NCBI GenBank assembly: GCA_007693505.1
Contig: REDL01000082.1
Span: 1 to 64,000 of the forward strand
DNA: 64,000 bases
Direction of reading: 5' to 3'
Source: Desulfovibrionales bacterium
Lineage (GTDB): Bacteria > Desulfobacterota > Desulfovibrionia > Desulfovibrionales > Desulfonatronaceae
The notes under the pieces were generated by a model. It was not told where the DNA came from and made no database searches. It saw nothing but the letters and a program-made list of their open reading frames with translations. Shown here one piece after another: positions 16,088 to 24,066 of the stretch (the first letter of the stretch is position 1; every line of letters begins with the position of its first letter). The translations under genes and the position numbers were made by a program.

Positions 16088-16825
16088 TCACCGCTCCCAT
16101 TTCGCCTTATAGTCCCGGCCCAGGTACGCCCGACGGAAATCGTCGTTGCCTTGCAGTTCCTCGGCCGTGCCGCTGAGCAACATCCTGCCAGCCTGCAGAA
16201 CATAGGCCCGGTCGCTGATGCGCATGGCCGCAAGGGCGTTCTGTTCCACCAGCAGGATGGTCAGACCTTCCTGACGCAGCTCTGTCAACGTCCGGAAAAT
16301 CTCCTTAATCACCAGTGGAGCAAGCCCAAGAGAGGGTTCGTCCAGGAGCAACAGCCGAGGCTTGGCCATCAGGGCCCGGGCAATGGCCAGCATCTGCTGC
16401 TCTCCACCGCTCAATGTGCCGGCTTTCTGGTCCAGTCGCTGCCCCAAAACCGGAAACAGTTCCAGCAAACGGATGCGATTGGCCCGAATATCCGCTTGGG
16501 CCAGTCGCCGACGCAGGGCGAATGCCCCCAGGTCCAGATTTTCCCGCACGGTCATGGAAGGAAAGAGTTCCCGGGCTTCTGGAACCTGAACCACTCCCGA
16601 GGCCACGATCCGATGGGGCGCCAACGTCTTCAGTTCGAGGTCTTCGAACCGCAACTCTCCGGAAAAAGGACGAATCAAGCCGCTAATCACTTGCAACAGC
16701 GTGCTTTTACCCGCTCCATTGGCGCCCACCAGACAGACCGTTTCACCCTGGGCCACATGCAGACTGATCCCGTGCAATACGGAAATTCCGGCATATCCGG
16801 CACTCACATTGCGAATGCGCAGCAT
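16088..16825 (-). CDS. livF: branched-chain-type ABC transporter ATPase LivF (operon 1)
   Basis: About 245 residues: Walker A GANGAGKST, Q-loop and LivF-type VPEARELFPSMTVRENL, signature LSGGEQQMLAIARAL, Walker B LLLLDEPSLGLAP, switch LLVEQNA. The start at 16825 (MLRIRNVSAGYAG) has GGAGG about 11 bases before it. The longer frame would run into the PIN toxin gene and is not needed for the fold. It is the second ATPase of a HAAT-type importer with LivG, LivM and LivH of this operon. Substrate in related clusters can be amino acids, urea or aromatic acids; the paaK neighbour favours an organic acid, as inference. Confidence 0.92.
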   Translation of the reverse strand: MLRIRNVSAGYAGISVLHGISLHVAQGETVCLVGANGAGKSTLLQVISGLIRPFSGELRFEDLELKTLAPHRIVASGVVQVPEARELFPSMTVRENLDLGAFALRRRLAQADIRANRIRLLELFPVLGQRLDQKAGTLSGGEQQMLAIARALMAKPRLLLLDEPSLGLAPLVIKEIFRTLTELRQEGLTILLVEQNALAAMRISDRAYVLQAGRMLLSGTAEELQGNDDFRRAYLGRDYKAKWER

Positions 16826-16853
16826 GTACTTTTCATCCTCCAGGCAGGTGCGA

Positions 16854-17288
16854 TCAATAATCCGTTTCGATCTTTTTTCCTGGATCGACAATGATCAAGT
16901 CCGGAAAGATCGTCCTGAAGTCTGCAACATTGCGTGTAACCAGACCATCAAACATTGAAGCAAAAGCTCCGATGAGTATCTCCGCGATGGGCCTTTTGGG
17001 AACAGCTTTCAATTTCTTAAGATGAACGTATCTCGCCCAGGCAGCATGTGCGACCATGAAGTCTTCCCAAATCCATGGGCAATGGTACTCCGCGGACAAC
17101 TCGTCAAAAAAAAGCCGTTGTGTATGTTGGTCACCCATAAAAGCGGGAGACCATTCGATAAAAGAGATTGGTGAAACGACAAGTCCTTGCGGCAACAACT
17201 CTTGCAGCATGAGAGCAGAAGCCTTCCCATAGCGCTGGTCCTCATCAAACACATCGATCAAAACACACGTGTCCACGACCCATGCCAT
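16854..17288 (-). CDS. PIN-domain toxin, VapC-like
   Basis: About 144 residues. It shows WVVDTCVLIDVF with the first catalytic Asp, SPISFIEW with the conserved Glu, a middle segment RPIAEILIGAFA, and LVTRNVADFRTIFP, the usual C-terminal PIN motif. The third acidic position is Glu (IAEIL) where Asp is more common. VapC toxins are metal-dependent RNases cutting tRNA or rRNA. The start ATG at 17288 overlaps the upstream antitoxin stop by one base (TGATG), typical of coupled toxin-antitoxin pairs. The reading frame is intact, unlike the other toxins in this window. It sits inside a liv transporter operon, just upstream of livF, and its composition is more AT-rich than livF and livG. Confidence 0.8.
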   Translation of the reverse strand: MAWVVDTCVLIDVFDEDQRYGKASALMLQELLPQGLVVSPISFIEWSPAFMGDQHTQRLFFDELSAEYHCPWIWEDFMVAHAAWARYVHLKKLKAVPKRPIAEILIGAFASMFDGLVTRNVADFRTIFPDLIIVDPGKKIETDY

Positions 17289-17678
17289 CAGGAACGTTCT
17301 CCTTCCCTGAGTTCGCGAATCCATTCGTCCGTGGATTTGGTTTCCCGGAAGCACTTGGCAAATCCCAAAGCGACGAGCGGGCCTTTGACCATGTCTTTCC
17401 CTGTGTCTTGAAATTGCGACTCCTTGCCCTCAGAGACTGGTATCACAATGACTTCAACATTGCGCCCAATCGCCCAATCCGGAATTGTAATGCAATGAGA
17501 AGGGCCATTTGGAACGATGATCTCCCTATGTGAGGTCACTGCAAAAAATCCCTTTTCCTGCGAAAACGTGTGCTGTGATTTTGCTCAACACCTTGGAAAG
17601 ACTGGATTCCGGCTTTCGCCGGAATGACGAATTTCAAGGTTTTGCGACTTTCTGCAGTAACATCCTATGTGCTTCCAT
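17288..17678 (-). pseudogene. VapB-like antitoxin gene interrupted by a 132-bp element
   Basis: Removing the element at 17533-17664 and one copy of the 7-bp target duplication restores one frame from the ATG at 17678 (MEAHREIIVPNG...) to the stop at 17288, with AGAGAGG upstream as ribosome site. As it stands, the original start runs into a stop within the element. A GTG inside the element end (17539) can start the same frame as MTSHREII, giving an 83-residue protein of the original length with three changed residues; an AGGAAAAGGG tract lies about ten bases before it. The residual protein ends DEWIRELREGERS, likely the toxin-binding tail. Whether antitoxin is still made is unknown, but the toxin downstream is intact, so some expression seems required. 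Confidence 0.72.
17533..17664. mobile_element. 132-bp miniature inverted-repeat element, copy A
   Basis: This is nearly identical over its whole length to 25240-25371. Ends are imperfect inverted repeats of the form GT(C/T)ACTGCA(A/G)AAAG. The centre is a palindromic TTCCGGCTTTCGCCGGAA. It is flanked by CTATGTG at 17526-17532 and 17665-17671, a target-site duplication. It carries no gene, as expected for a non-autonomous MITE moved by a transposase elsewhere. Insertion is after codon 4 of the antitoxin gene. Confidence 0.88.
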
Positions 17679-17726
17679 TTCGACGCCTCTCTGTTCATAT
17701 TTGCGATGAGTAACTCAAGGTCTGCG

Positions 17727-18497
17727 CTACTCGCCAAGATAGGCCGCGATCACGTCCGGGTTGGATTGCATTTCACGGGGCGCCCCCTGGGCCAGCAACC
17801 GGCCGTGATGCAGGACGAGGACGTGATCCGTGTGGGTCATGACCATGTCCATGTCGTGCTCCACCATGACCATGCTCAGCCCTCGACCGCGCAGATCGTG
17901 CAGCAATTCGGCCATGGTTTCCCGCTCGGCCATGGTCAACCCGCCCATGGGCTCGTCCAAGAGCAGCAAGCGGGGCTCGCCCACCACGGCCCGGGCCAGT
18001 TCCAGAAGCTTGCGCTGCCACAAGGACAACTCGCTCACCGGCCGATCCCAGACATCAGCCAAGCTGTAACGTTCCAGCACAGCCAAACCCGTATCCCGCA
18101 AGGTCCGCTCCTCACGCCGACTGCCCGGACTGCTCAGCAGATGCGCCCACAACCCGACCCGCCCGCGACAGTGCAGCCCCAAAAGCAGATTGTCCAGGAC
18201 ATGCATCTCCAGCACGAGCTGCACGGCCTGAAACGTCCGGGCCAGTCCCAGCGCGGCCCGCTGATGCACGCCCAGCCCGTCCAAGCGCCGTCCGTCCAGA
18301 ACCACCTCCCCGCGCTGGGGCGCGTACAGCCCGCAAATCACGTTCAAAAGCGACGTCTTCCCGGCCCCATTGGGCCCGATCAGTGCGGTCCACAACCCCG
18401 AGGACACACCCACGGTAATGTCCGAAAGCGCCTGTAATCCGCCGAATCGCAGGGAGATGTCGCGCAGGGAGAGGAGGTAAGACTCTTTATCGCTCAT
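17727..18497 (-). CDS. livG: branched-chain-type ABC transporter ATPase LivG (operon 1)
   Basis: 256 residues: Walker A GPNGAGKTS, LivG-type RTFQAVQLVLEMHVLDNLLLG, Walker B LLLLDEPMGGL, switch MVEHDMDMVMTHTDHVLVLHHG, and end NPDVIAAYLGE. The signature is SELSLWQRKLLELARAV; the position that is normally Gly (LSYGQ in LivG proteins, LPYGR in the operon-2 copy) is Trp here. That could alter ATP-sandwich closure, though I cannot check how common it is. It is preceded by a broken glycosyltransferase fragment and followed by the antitoxin/PIN toxin pair, so the operon has been invaded on both sides of this gene. Confidence 0.9.
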   Translation of the reverse strand: MSDKESYLLSLRDISLRFGGLQALSDITVGVSSGLWTALIGPNGAGKTSLLNVICGLYAPQRGEVVLDGRRLDGLGVHQRAALGLARTFQAVQLVLEMHVLDNLLLGLHCRGRVGLWAHLLSSPGSRREERTLRDTGLAVLERYSLADVWDRPVSELSLWQRKLLELARAVVGEPRLLLLDEPMGGLTMAERETMAELLHDLRGRGLSMVMVEHDMDMVMTHTDHVLVLHHGRLLAQGAPREMQSNPDVIAAYLGE

Positions 18498-18498
18498 G

Positions 18499-18845
18499 CT
18501 ACTTGGTACTCATTGATACTATTTTTTGGTACAAAGAGGCATAGCTTTTCGCCATTCGCGAACATGTAAAATGTTTGAGAACATGAGCTCGGCAATCATT
18601 GGGCACGATTTTGTCGATATTCTTGATATGTTCAATAGTTTCTGAAATCCTGTTTGCTAAAAAACCAGTTTTTCCATGCAAAATGATTTCAGGCAGTGCT
18701 CCATTCCGCGTGCCAAGAACTGGCGTTCCGCTAATCATGGATTGCCTGCTTTGCTGAGAGCGGTCGCCAACCAAGAAATTACTCTTTCAGTCCCTCCATA
18801 AAGCTTACGGGGAATTGTTCCAGGCGACACAATACAAATATTCAT
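18499..18845 (-). pseudogene. remnant of a family-4 glycosyltransferase with a large internal deletion
   Basis: The ATG at 18845 opens MNICIVSPGTIPRKLYGGTE, followed by RVISWLATALSKAGN, a textbook N-terminus of a GT4 enzyme (Gly-Gly donor loop), and hits a stop after about 36 residues. In another frame the sequence resumes with SGTPVLGTRNGALPEIILHG and KTGFLANRISET, the C-terminal donor-binding motif, ending near FTCSRMAKSYASLYQKIV. Some 200-250 residues between them are missing and the frames differ, so this is a dead gene. It is AT-rich and sits between livM and livG of a GC-rich operon. It shows a past insertion into the operon that was later mostly deleted. Confidence 0.82.
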
Positions 18846-18847
18846 AA

Positions 18848-19846
18848 TTATATCCGAGTCCTTCGAGCGCGACGGACCACTTTCTGTATTGCTACGCCCA
18901 TCTCCGGCAGTAGTCCTTTAGGGCAGAACATCAGGACCAACATCAGGATCAGGCCGTGGAGCAGGATCATCAGGTCGGGCCAGGCGTGGAGCCATTCCGG
19001 GAGCAGGAGCAGGAAGGCCGCGCCGAAGATGCCGCCCCAGAGGTTGCCCAGACCGCCCAAGGCGGTCATGGTCACCAGCTGCAGGGAGACGAACATGTCG
19101 AAACTGTGCGGGCTGATGAACTGGAAATAATGGGCATACAGGGCTCCGGCCAGGGCGGTGAGCAGGGCCGCGGCAGTGAACAGGCCGACCTTGTAGCGGG
19201 TGACCGGGACGCCCAGGGAGGCCGGCAGGAGGTCGCCCTGGTGCAGGCTGCGCAGGGCACGACCGGGGCGGGTGCGCAGGAAATTGGCGCAGAGCCAGAG
19301 CACCACCAGCAACACGGCCCATACCACATAAAAAAAAATCCGATCGTCGCTCAGGTTCACTCCGGCCAGTTCCATGCCGGGTATGCCAAACAGCCCGGAG
19401 GTGCCTCCGGTCATGGGCTCCCACTGAATACAGACGATGGTGAAAATGATGTTGAAGCCCAAGGTGGCCATAACCAGATAGTGGCCCTCCAGCTTGAGTG
19501 TGGGCACGGCCAAAACCAGGGCCACCAGACAGGCGATGCCCACGGCGCAAAGCATGGCCAGCCCCACCGGAAGTCCAAAGTGCACACTGAGAATGCCCGA
19601 ACCGTACGCCCCCAGGCCAAAAAAAGCTGCCTGACCCAGGGAAACCTGTCCGGCCATGCCGATCAGCAGATTCAGACCGGTCACGGCCAGGGCAAATACG
19701 CCGATCAGACTGCCCAAGGAGAGCAGGTAGGTGTCCGCGACGAGCCAGGGCGTGGCCAGCACGGCCAAGGCCAGGGCCGCATACGGCGTCCAGGCCGCCA
19801 TCCGCCCCCCGCCTCCCTCTCGACGCCCCCTTTCATTCATGTTCAT
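18848..19846 (-). CDS. livM: branched-chain-type ABC permease LivM (operon 1)
   Basis: 332 residues with about nine hydrophobic segments. Family motifs are VTGLNLLIGMAGQVSLGQAAFFGLGAY, cited here by its region (residues 55-80), then YLVMATLGFNIIF, GGTSGLFGIPG, and the permease-loop segment TMTALGGLGNLWGGIFGAAFL. It pairs with LivH to form the membrane channel. The start is uncertain: ATG at 19846 gives a Gly/Arg-rich leader, and ATG at 19801 lies after a strong GGGAGG tract and may be the true start. The stop is three bases before the glycosyltransferase remnant. Confidence 0.93.
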   Translation of the reverse strand: MNMNERGRREGGGGRMAAWTPYAALALAVLATPWLVADTYLLSLGSLIGVFALAVTGLNLLIGMAGQVSLGQAAFFGLGAYGSGILSVHFGLPVGLAMLCAVGIACLVALVLAVPTLKLEGHYLVMATLGFNIIFTIVCIQWEPMTGGTSGLFGIPGMELAGVNLSDDRIFFYVVWAVLLVVLWLCANFLRTRPGRALRSLHQGDLLPASLGVPVTRYKVGLFTAAALLTALAGALYAHYFQFISPHSFDMFVSLQLVTMTALGGLGNLWGGIFGAAFLLLLPEWLHAWPDLMILLHGLILMLVLMFCPKGLLPEMGVAIQKVVRRARRTRI

Positions 19847-19966
19847 CCGCCATGTCCTGTTTCGCTGCGCGATGCTCCGCTCAAGAAGTCAGAATCTTTC
19901 TCCCACACACAGCCTTACGTCTTTCGTCTACTTCCCTAAATTTCCGTCTCCAGTCTCCCGCCTTCT

Positions 19967-19994
19967 GACTTCTGAATCCTGACTTCTGAATCCT
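19967..19994. repeat. two tandem 14-bp copies upstream of livM
   Basis: GACTTCTGAATCCT is repeated twice head-to-tail without a gap in the 156-base space between livH and livM. A partial third copy lies just before. No function is apparent. Confidence 0.75.
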
Positions 19995-20002
19995 TCCCTT
20001 TC

Positions 20003-20884
20003 TCACACCCGCCTCGTCCTGGCCTTCCCGAAGAGTCCAGCCGGCCGAATCCACAAAACGCAAAGCAGGATCAGGAACGCCAGAGCGTCCTTGTATGCCG
20101 AGGAAACAAAACCGGCTGCCAGGGATTCCAGGACACCCAGCAACAATCCGCCGGCCACCGCACCCCAGACATGGCCGTACCCGCCGAGAATGGCCGCGGC
20201 AAAGCCCTTCAACCCGAGCATCACCCCGGCGCTGTAGTGCATGCCGGTAATCGGCGCGATAAGCATTCCGGCTGTGGCCCCCAACCCGGCACTCAAAGCA
20301 AAAGAAATCATCACCATTCGGGCCACCGGGACGCCCACCAGAATCGCGCCGTGCCGGTTGTCGGAAACCGCGCGGATGGCCTGCCCCACGGCAGTGCGTT
20401 GAAAAAAAAGATGGAGCAAGGCCACGCAGATCATGGTCACGGCCAATATCCACAAGGCCTGACGGGAGATCACCGCACCGGCTACCAAGAGCGGGGCTTC
20501 CGTGGAAAACGCGGGCAAGGCCCGGGCGGTTTTGCCCCAAATCAAGGACGCTGCCCCACGAGCAGCAATGGAAAATCCCACAGTGACCAGGACCAGAATA
20601 AGAACATGCCGGGATCTGGCCAGGCCAAGAGGAACGCGTTCCAAAAAGACACCCAGCAACATTGCCGCGGCAATACTGGTTACAAAGGCAACAGGCATTG
20701 CCAGGCCCATGTCCTGGGTCAGTCCAATCATCAGCATGGCCCCGAGCATCACGAACTCACCCTGGGCGAAATTCACCAGGCCCGTGGCGTTGTAAATGAT
20801 GCAGAACCCCACGGCCACCAGAGCGTAAATGCTGCCGGATGTCAGGCCGGAAAGCAGAAATTGTGGAAGTTGGTCAAGGAGCAT
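20003..20884 (-). CDS. livH: branched-chain-type ABC permease LivH (operon 1)
   Basis: 293 residues and eight hydrophobic segments. Diagnostic LivH parts are GLTSGSIYALVAVGFCIIYN, ATGLVNFAQGEFVMLGAM, the loop VGVPVARMVMISFALSAGLG, and GLKGFAAAILGGYGHVWGAV. This is the first transporter gene of operon 1. There is no livK-type binding protein upstream; the gene before it is apgM, 27 bases away. The permease must rely on a binding protein encoded elsewhere, or the system may be partly degenerate. Confidence 0.94.
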   Translation of the reverse strand: MLLDQLPQFLLSGLTSGSIYALVAVGFCIIYNATGLVNFAQGEFVMLGAMLMIGLTQDMGLAMPVAFVTSIAAAMLLGVFLERVPLGLARSRHVLILVLVTVGFSIAARGAASLIWGKTARALPAFSTEAPLLVAGAVISRQALWILAVTMICVALLHLFFQRTAVGQAIRAVSDNRHGAILVGVPVARMVMISFALSAGLGATAGMLIAPITGMHYSAGVMLGLKGFAAAILGGYGHVWGAVAGGLLLGVLESLAAGFVSSAYKDALAFLILLCVLWIRPAGLFGKARTRRV

Positions 20885-20911
20885 GGCGGGAAATAGCGCA
20901 AAATGGTCGGC

Positions 20912-22114
20912 TTAGCGTGCGAAGCGATCCAGCGCCCAGGGCAGCAAATCCTCGCCCTTTTCCAGCATCAAGCCGGAGGATGCGGCCTGGGCTTCGCTGA
21001 AGTGCGGGATGCCGGAAGCCGTGGCGTCCGGGTGCCAGAATAGGAACGGCACCGGATCGGGGACATGGGTCCGTTTGATCAACGGCGTGAAGTGATCGCA
21101 GGCCACGAGGATCGCGGCGTCCATGTCCCGCAAGCCCTCCCGAATCGGCCCGACCACCTGGGCGTCGAAGTCCGTGATGGCCCGGACCTTGTTTTCCAGG
21201 CTGCCCTGGTGTCCGCACTCATCCGGGGCCTCCACGTGCAGGAAGACAAAATCGCCCTGTTGCAAAAAATCCAGTGCCGCGGCCACTTTCCCGGCGTAGT
21301 TCGTGTCCAGGTACCCGGTGGCACCGGGCACATCCAGGACCGCCATGCCCATGGCCCGCCCGAGGCCCTTGACCAGATCCACCGCGGAAATTACCGCCCC
21401 GACCTGGCCGAACCGCTCCTGAAAGTCCGGCAGATGCAGCGGACGTCCCTGGCCCCACAGCCAGACGGCGTTGGCTTGGGAGGCATTGCGCTCCGGATTG
21501 TCCAAAAGAACGGCGGCCTCGCGCACCACGCGCCAGAGTTCCGGGCATTGCTGGTACACGGCCAGGTCCGGCTCCAGAGTCTGATCCAGGATGTCATGGG
21601 GCGGGCGGATGGCCAGTCCGGCTTCAGCGGCCTTGACACGGCCCGGCTGCACCAGCAGATGGCGGTATTGGACTCCTGGGTGAAAAACAGCGTCTGCTCC
21701 ACCCAGTTCCTGTTGGAGCATTTTCACCAGGGGCGTGGCCGTGACCGTGTCGATGTGCCCGGCGGAGTAGTCCAACATGACGCCGCCTGGCTCCAGGGAG
21801 CTGACCCGAACAAGATTGCAGCGCCAGACCAGGTCGTCGGCATCCAAAATCAACCCCTGGGCAGCCGCCTCGATGGGGCCCCGCCCGGTATGGTGTTTGA
21901 CCGGATCGCAACCCAGCAAGGCCATGTTCGCGATATCCGAACCCGGTGGCATGCCTTCGGGGATGGTCCGGCACAGCCCGACCACGCCTTCTCGGGCCAG
22001 GGTGTCCATATGCGGTGTGTCCGCGGCCTCCAGGGGCGTCTTGCCGGCCAACTCATCCACGGGCCAATCACCCATGCCGTCGGCGATCAAAAAAACGGTT
22101 TTTCTCGGGCTCAT
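20912..22114 (-). CDS. apgM: cofactor-independent phosphoglycerate mutase, ApgM family
   Basis: About 400 residues. Metal and phosphate sites of the alkaline-phosphatase-like fold are visible: FLIADGMGDWP, PPGSDIANMALLGCDP with the phospho-Ser, HVEAPDECGHQGS, and ACDHFTPL. This is the archaeal-type 2,3-bisphosphoglycerate-independent enzyme that converts 3- to 2-phosphoglycerate in glycolysis and gluconeogenesis, common in Desulfovibrionales. The ATG at 22114 (MSPRKTVFL) is chosen; a GTG nine bases upstream is also possible. It is followed closely by livH and preceded by ddl on the same strand. Confidence 0.92.
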   Translation of the reverse strand: MSPRKTVFLIADGMGDWPVDELAGKTPLEAADTPHMDTLAREGVVGLCRTIPEGMPPGSDIANMALLGCDPVKHHTGRGPIEAAAQGLILDADDLVWRCNLVRVSSLEPGGVMLDYSAGHIDTVTATPLVKMLQQELGGADAVFHPGVQYRHLLVQPGRVKAAEAGLAIRPPHDILDQTLEPDLAVYQQCPELWRVVREAAVLLDNPERNASQANAVWLWGQGRPLHLPDFQERFGQVGAVISAVDLVKGLGRAMGMAVLDVPGATGYLDTNYAGKVAAALDFLQQGDFVFLHVEAPDECGHQGSLENKVRAITDFDAQVVGPIREGLRDMDAAILVACDHFTPLIKRTHVPDPVPFLFWHPDATASGIPHFSEAQAASSGLMLEKGEDLLPWALDRFAR

Positions 22115-22155
22115 GCCGTCCACTCTTTAAATTGTCTCGTTTGTCGTCCAGGAAC

Positions 22156-23097
22156 TCAATGCTCACGCATGCCCAACTCGATCAATCGGGCCAGCAGATG
22201 ATCGAAGTCCAGACCATGGGCCGCCGCGGCCTGAGGCAACAGACTGGTTGCCGTCATTCCAGGGAGGGTGTTGACCTCCAGAAGGGAGGCCTGTCCCTCA
22301 TGCAGAATAAAATCAGCCCGACTGTAGTCCCGAAGGCCCAGTATGCGGTGCGCATGCAAGGCCATGGACTGAATGCCTCGGCTGACATCTCCTGGAAGCG
22401 GGGCCGGACAGACTTCCTCGGCCCGCCCGGGAAGGTACTTGCTATCATAGTCAAAAAACGACGCCCCCTCACCGGGGCGAATCAAGATCAACGGCAAGGC
22501 TTCATCGCCTAGAACAGAGCAGGTCACCTCCACTCCAGGCAGGTACTGCTCCACCAATACGTCACGCCCCTGCTGCAGGATCTTCTGGACAGCAGGCACC
22601 AAGCCAGCGTGCTCGCGCACCATCTCGACCCCAAGACTGGATCCGCCAAGATTCGGCTTGACCACATAGGGTGGAGCAAACGGACACGAAATTTCAGCTG
22701 ATAAATCAGAGGGCTGGTCCGTAAAATGATCTCTTCCCAAAACCGCGGGCACGAAAACCCATGGGGGAGTGGCCAGGTTGTTCTTGACGAACAAGGCTTT
22801 GGATACCGCCTTGTCCAAGGCCAGAATCGAGCCGGCCGGACCACTGCCCTGGTAGGGCTTGCCCATGCCGTCCAGCATGGCCTGAACCAAACCGTCCTCT
22901 CCCGGAGCTCCGTGCAAATTCAAAAAGACAAAGTCAACGTCCTCCGCCAGGTGAGGCAACATGGTCAGGCCATCGCGGGGATCGAACAGCGTCACCGTAT
23001 GCCCCAAACGGCGCAAAGAGGTCTCTATTCCCGCTGCACCGTTCAGGGAAACCTCGCGTTCGTCAGACCAGCCGCCAGCTATCAAAAGAATACGCAT
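22156..23097 (-). CDS. ddl: D-alanine--D-alanine ligase
   Basis: 313 residues, the usual length. It has the ATP-grasp motifs of Ddl: LLIAGGWSDEREVSLNGA with the conserved Glu and Ser, FLNLHGAPGEDG, KPYQGSGPAGSILALDK, PYVVKPNLGGSSLGVEMV, and LEVNTLPGMTATSLLP with the metal ligands. It makes the D-Ala-D-Ala dipeptide for peptidoglycan in the cytoplasm. The ATG at 23097 has AAGGTGGA before it; the frame opens one codon earlier at a TTG. It overlaps the end of the HD-domain gene by 35 bases, suggesting translational coupling. Confidence 0.95.
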   Translation of the reverse strand: MRILLIAGGWSDEREVSLNGAAGIETSLRRLGHTVTLFDPRDGLTMLPHLAEDVDFVFLNLHGAPGEDGLVQAMLDGMGKPYQGSGPAGSILALDKAVSKALFVKNNLATPPWVFVPAVLGRDHFTDQPSDLSAEISCPFAPPYVVKPNLGGSSLGVEMVREHAGLVPAVQKILQQGRDVLVEQYLPGVEVTCSVLGDEALPLILIRPGEGASFFDYDSKYLPGRAEEVCPAPLPGDVSRGIQSMALHAHRILGLRDYSRADFILHEGQASLLEVNTLPGMTATSLLPQAAAAHGLDFDHLLARLIELGMREH

Positions 23098-23695
23098 CAA
23101 ATTCCACCTTCAAGGCCTTGCTGAGCAGGCGTTCAATGGCCCGCCCCTGTTCCAGGGACTGCTGAATATGTTGCCGCGCCTTGGCGTTCATGCCGTAGCG
23201 CTCCTGGAGATCGGCGAACCGCTCGTCCAGGGAGACGATTTCCGTGTGCCGAACCCTTTTGTCGCTGTAGCAGACCACCAGGGAAACCGGGTAACGCTGC
23301 AAATCCATGGGAAAGGGCCAGTCAACGTGATGCAGCACCGCCCGAGCCACCACCGGATTCCCGGTCCGCTCCTGAACCCAGGCCGCTCCGATCTGGCTAT
23401 GACTGCCACCGTGCCGAATGGTGTAGAATTTGGCCACGTCATGCAACATGGCTGCCGCCCGGACATGGTCAATTTCCAGCGCAGGAAGGATTGCCGACTG
23501 GACCATTTCGGCGATGGTCAGCGCAACACGCGTCACCAGCAGGCTGTGCGTCTGAATGTGTTCCGGCATCTCCCAGACTGACCACATCTCTCGACACGCT
23601 TCGACGGAAGGCGTCTTCGCATGCATTGTCCAATCTGGGCCGTCCGGAAACGGGTCAAGGACTTGTTCTGGATAATCGCGGACAATCTCGCTCAT
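23063..23695 (-). CDS. HD-domain hydrolase
   Basis: About 210 residues from the ATG at 23695, which has CAGGT eight bases upstream; the frame opens at 23794 without a ribosome site and would intrude on the promoter region of hypC. HD-motif residues are HSLLVTRVALTIAE, AAAMLHDVAKF, GGSHSQIGA and VLHHVD, in the order of small HDIG/HDOD phosphohydrolases. A substrate cannot be named; nucleotide or phosphate-ester hydrolysis is the family theme. It overlaps ddl downstream and diverges from hypC. Confidence 0.82.
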   Translation of the reverse strand: MSEIVRDYPEQVLDPFPDGPDWTMHAKTPSVEACREMWSVWEMPEHIQTHSLLVTRVALTIAEMVQSAILPALEIDHVRAAAMLHDVAKFYTIRHGGSHSQIGAAWVQERTGNPVVARAVLHHVDWPFPMDLQRYPVSLVVCYSDKRVRHTEIVSLDERFADLQERYGMNAKARQHIQQSLEQGRAIERLLSKALKVEFDAYSFDSWRLV

Positions 23696-23756
23696 GGCGT
23701 GCACCTGCCCGACAGTTGCCGTTCCGTTGCTGGCGGCTTGTGGTCTACATTCCGGT

Positions 23757-23785
23757 TTGACAGACAAAGAGATCAAGCTTATCAA
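23757..23785 (+). promoter_or_regulatory. candidate sigma-70 promoter of hypC-hypD
   Basis: TTGACA (23757-23762) and TATCAA (23780-23785) are separated by 17 bases. The -35 is perfect and the -10 matches four of six. Transcription would start near 23792, 27 bases before the hypC ATG. Confidence 0.55.
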
Positions 23786-23818
23786 TTGACTCATAAAAAA
23801 GCAAAAGGAGACTCCATT

Positions 23819-24052
23819 ATGTGTTTAGCCGTACCCATGGAAGTAAAGCATATCAACACCGAGTTGAATGTCGCGGACGTGGAAATCGCCGGGGTGAAGC
23901 GCCAGGTGCGCCTGGACATCATCGACTACCCGGCCGCGGTTGGCGACTACGTGATTGTTCACGCCGGATTTGCCTTGCGCCGCCTGGACCGGGAGGACGC
24001 CCTGGAAACCTTGAAACTGTTTCAGGAAGGGTTGAACCTTCAAGTCCATTGA
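23819..24052 (+). CDS. hypC: hydrogenase maturation factor HypC
   Basis: 77 residues, the usual length, starting MCLAVPMEVKHI with the essential Cys2. It ends with the conserved GDYVIVHAGFALRRLDREDA helix. HypC is a chaperone that shuttles the Fe(CN)2CO unit between HypD and the large subunit of NiFe hydrogenase. AAGGAG lies eight bases before the ATG. hypD follows after 14 bases. Confidence 0.97.
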   Translation: MCLAVPMEVKHINTELNVADVEIAGVKRQVRLDIIDYPAAVGDYVIVHAGFALRRLDREDALETLKLFQEGLNLQVH

Positions 24053-24066
24053 GGAGTGACGCAACA

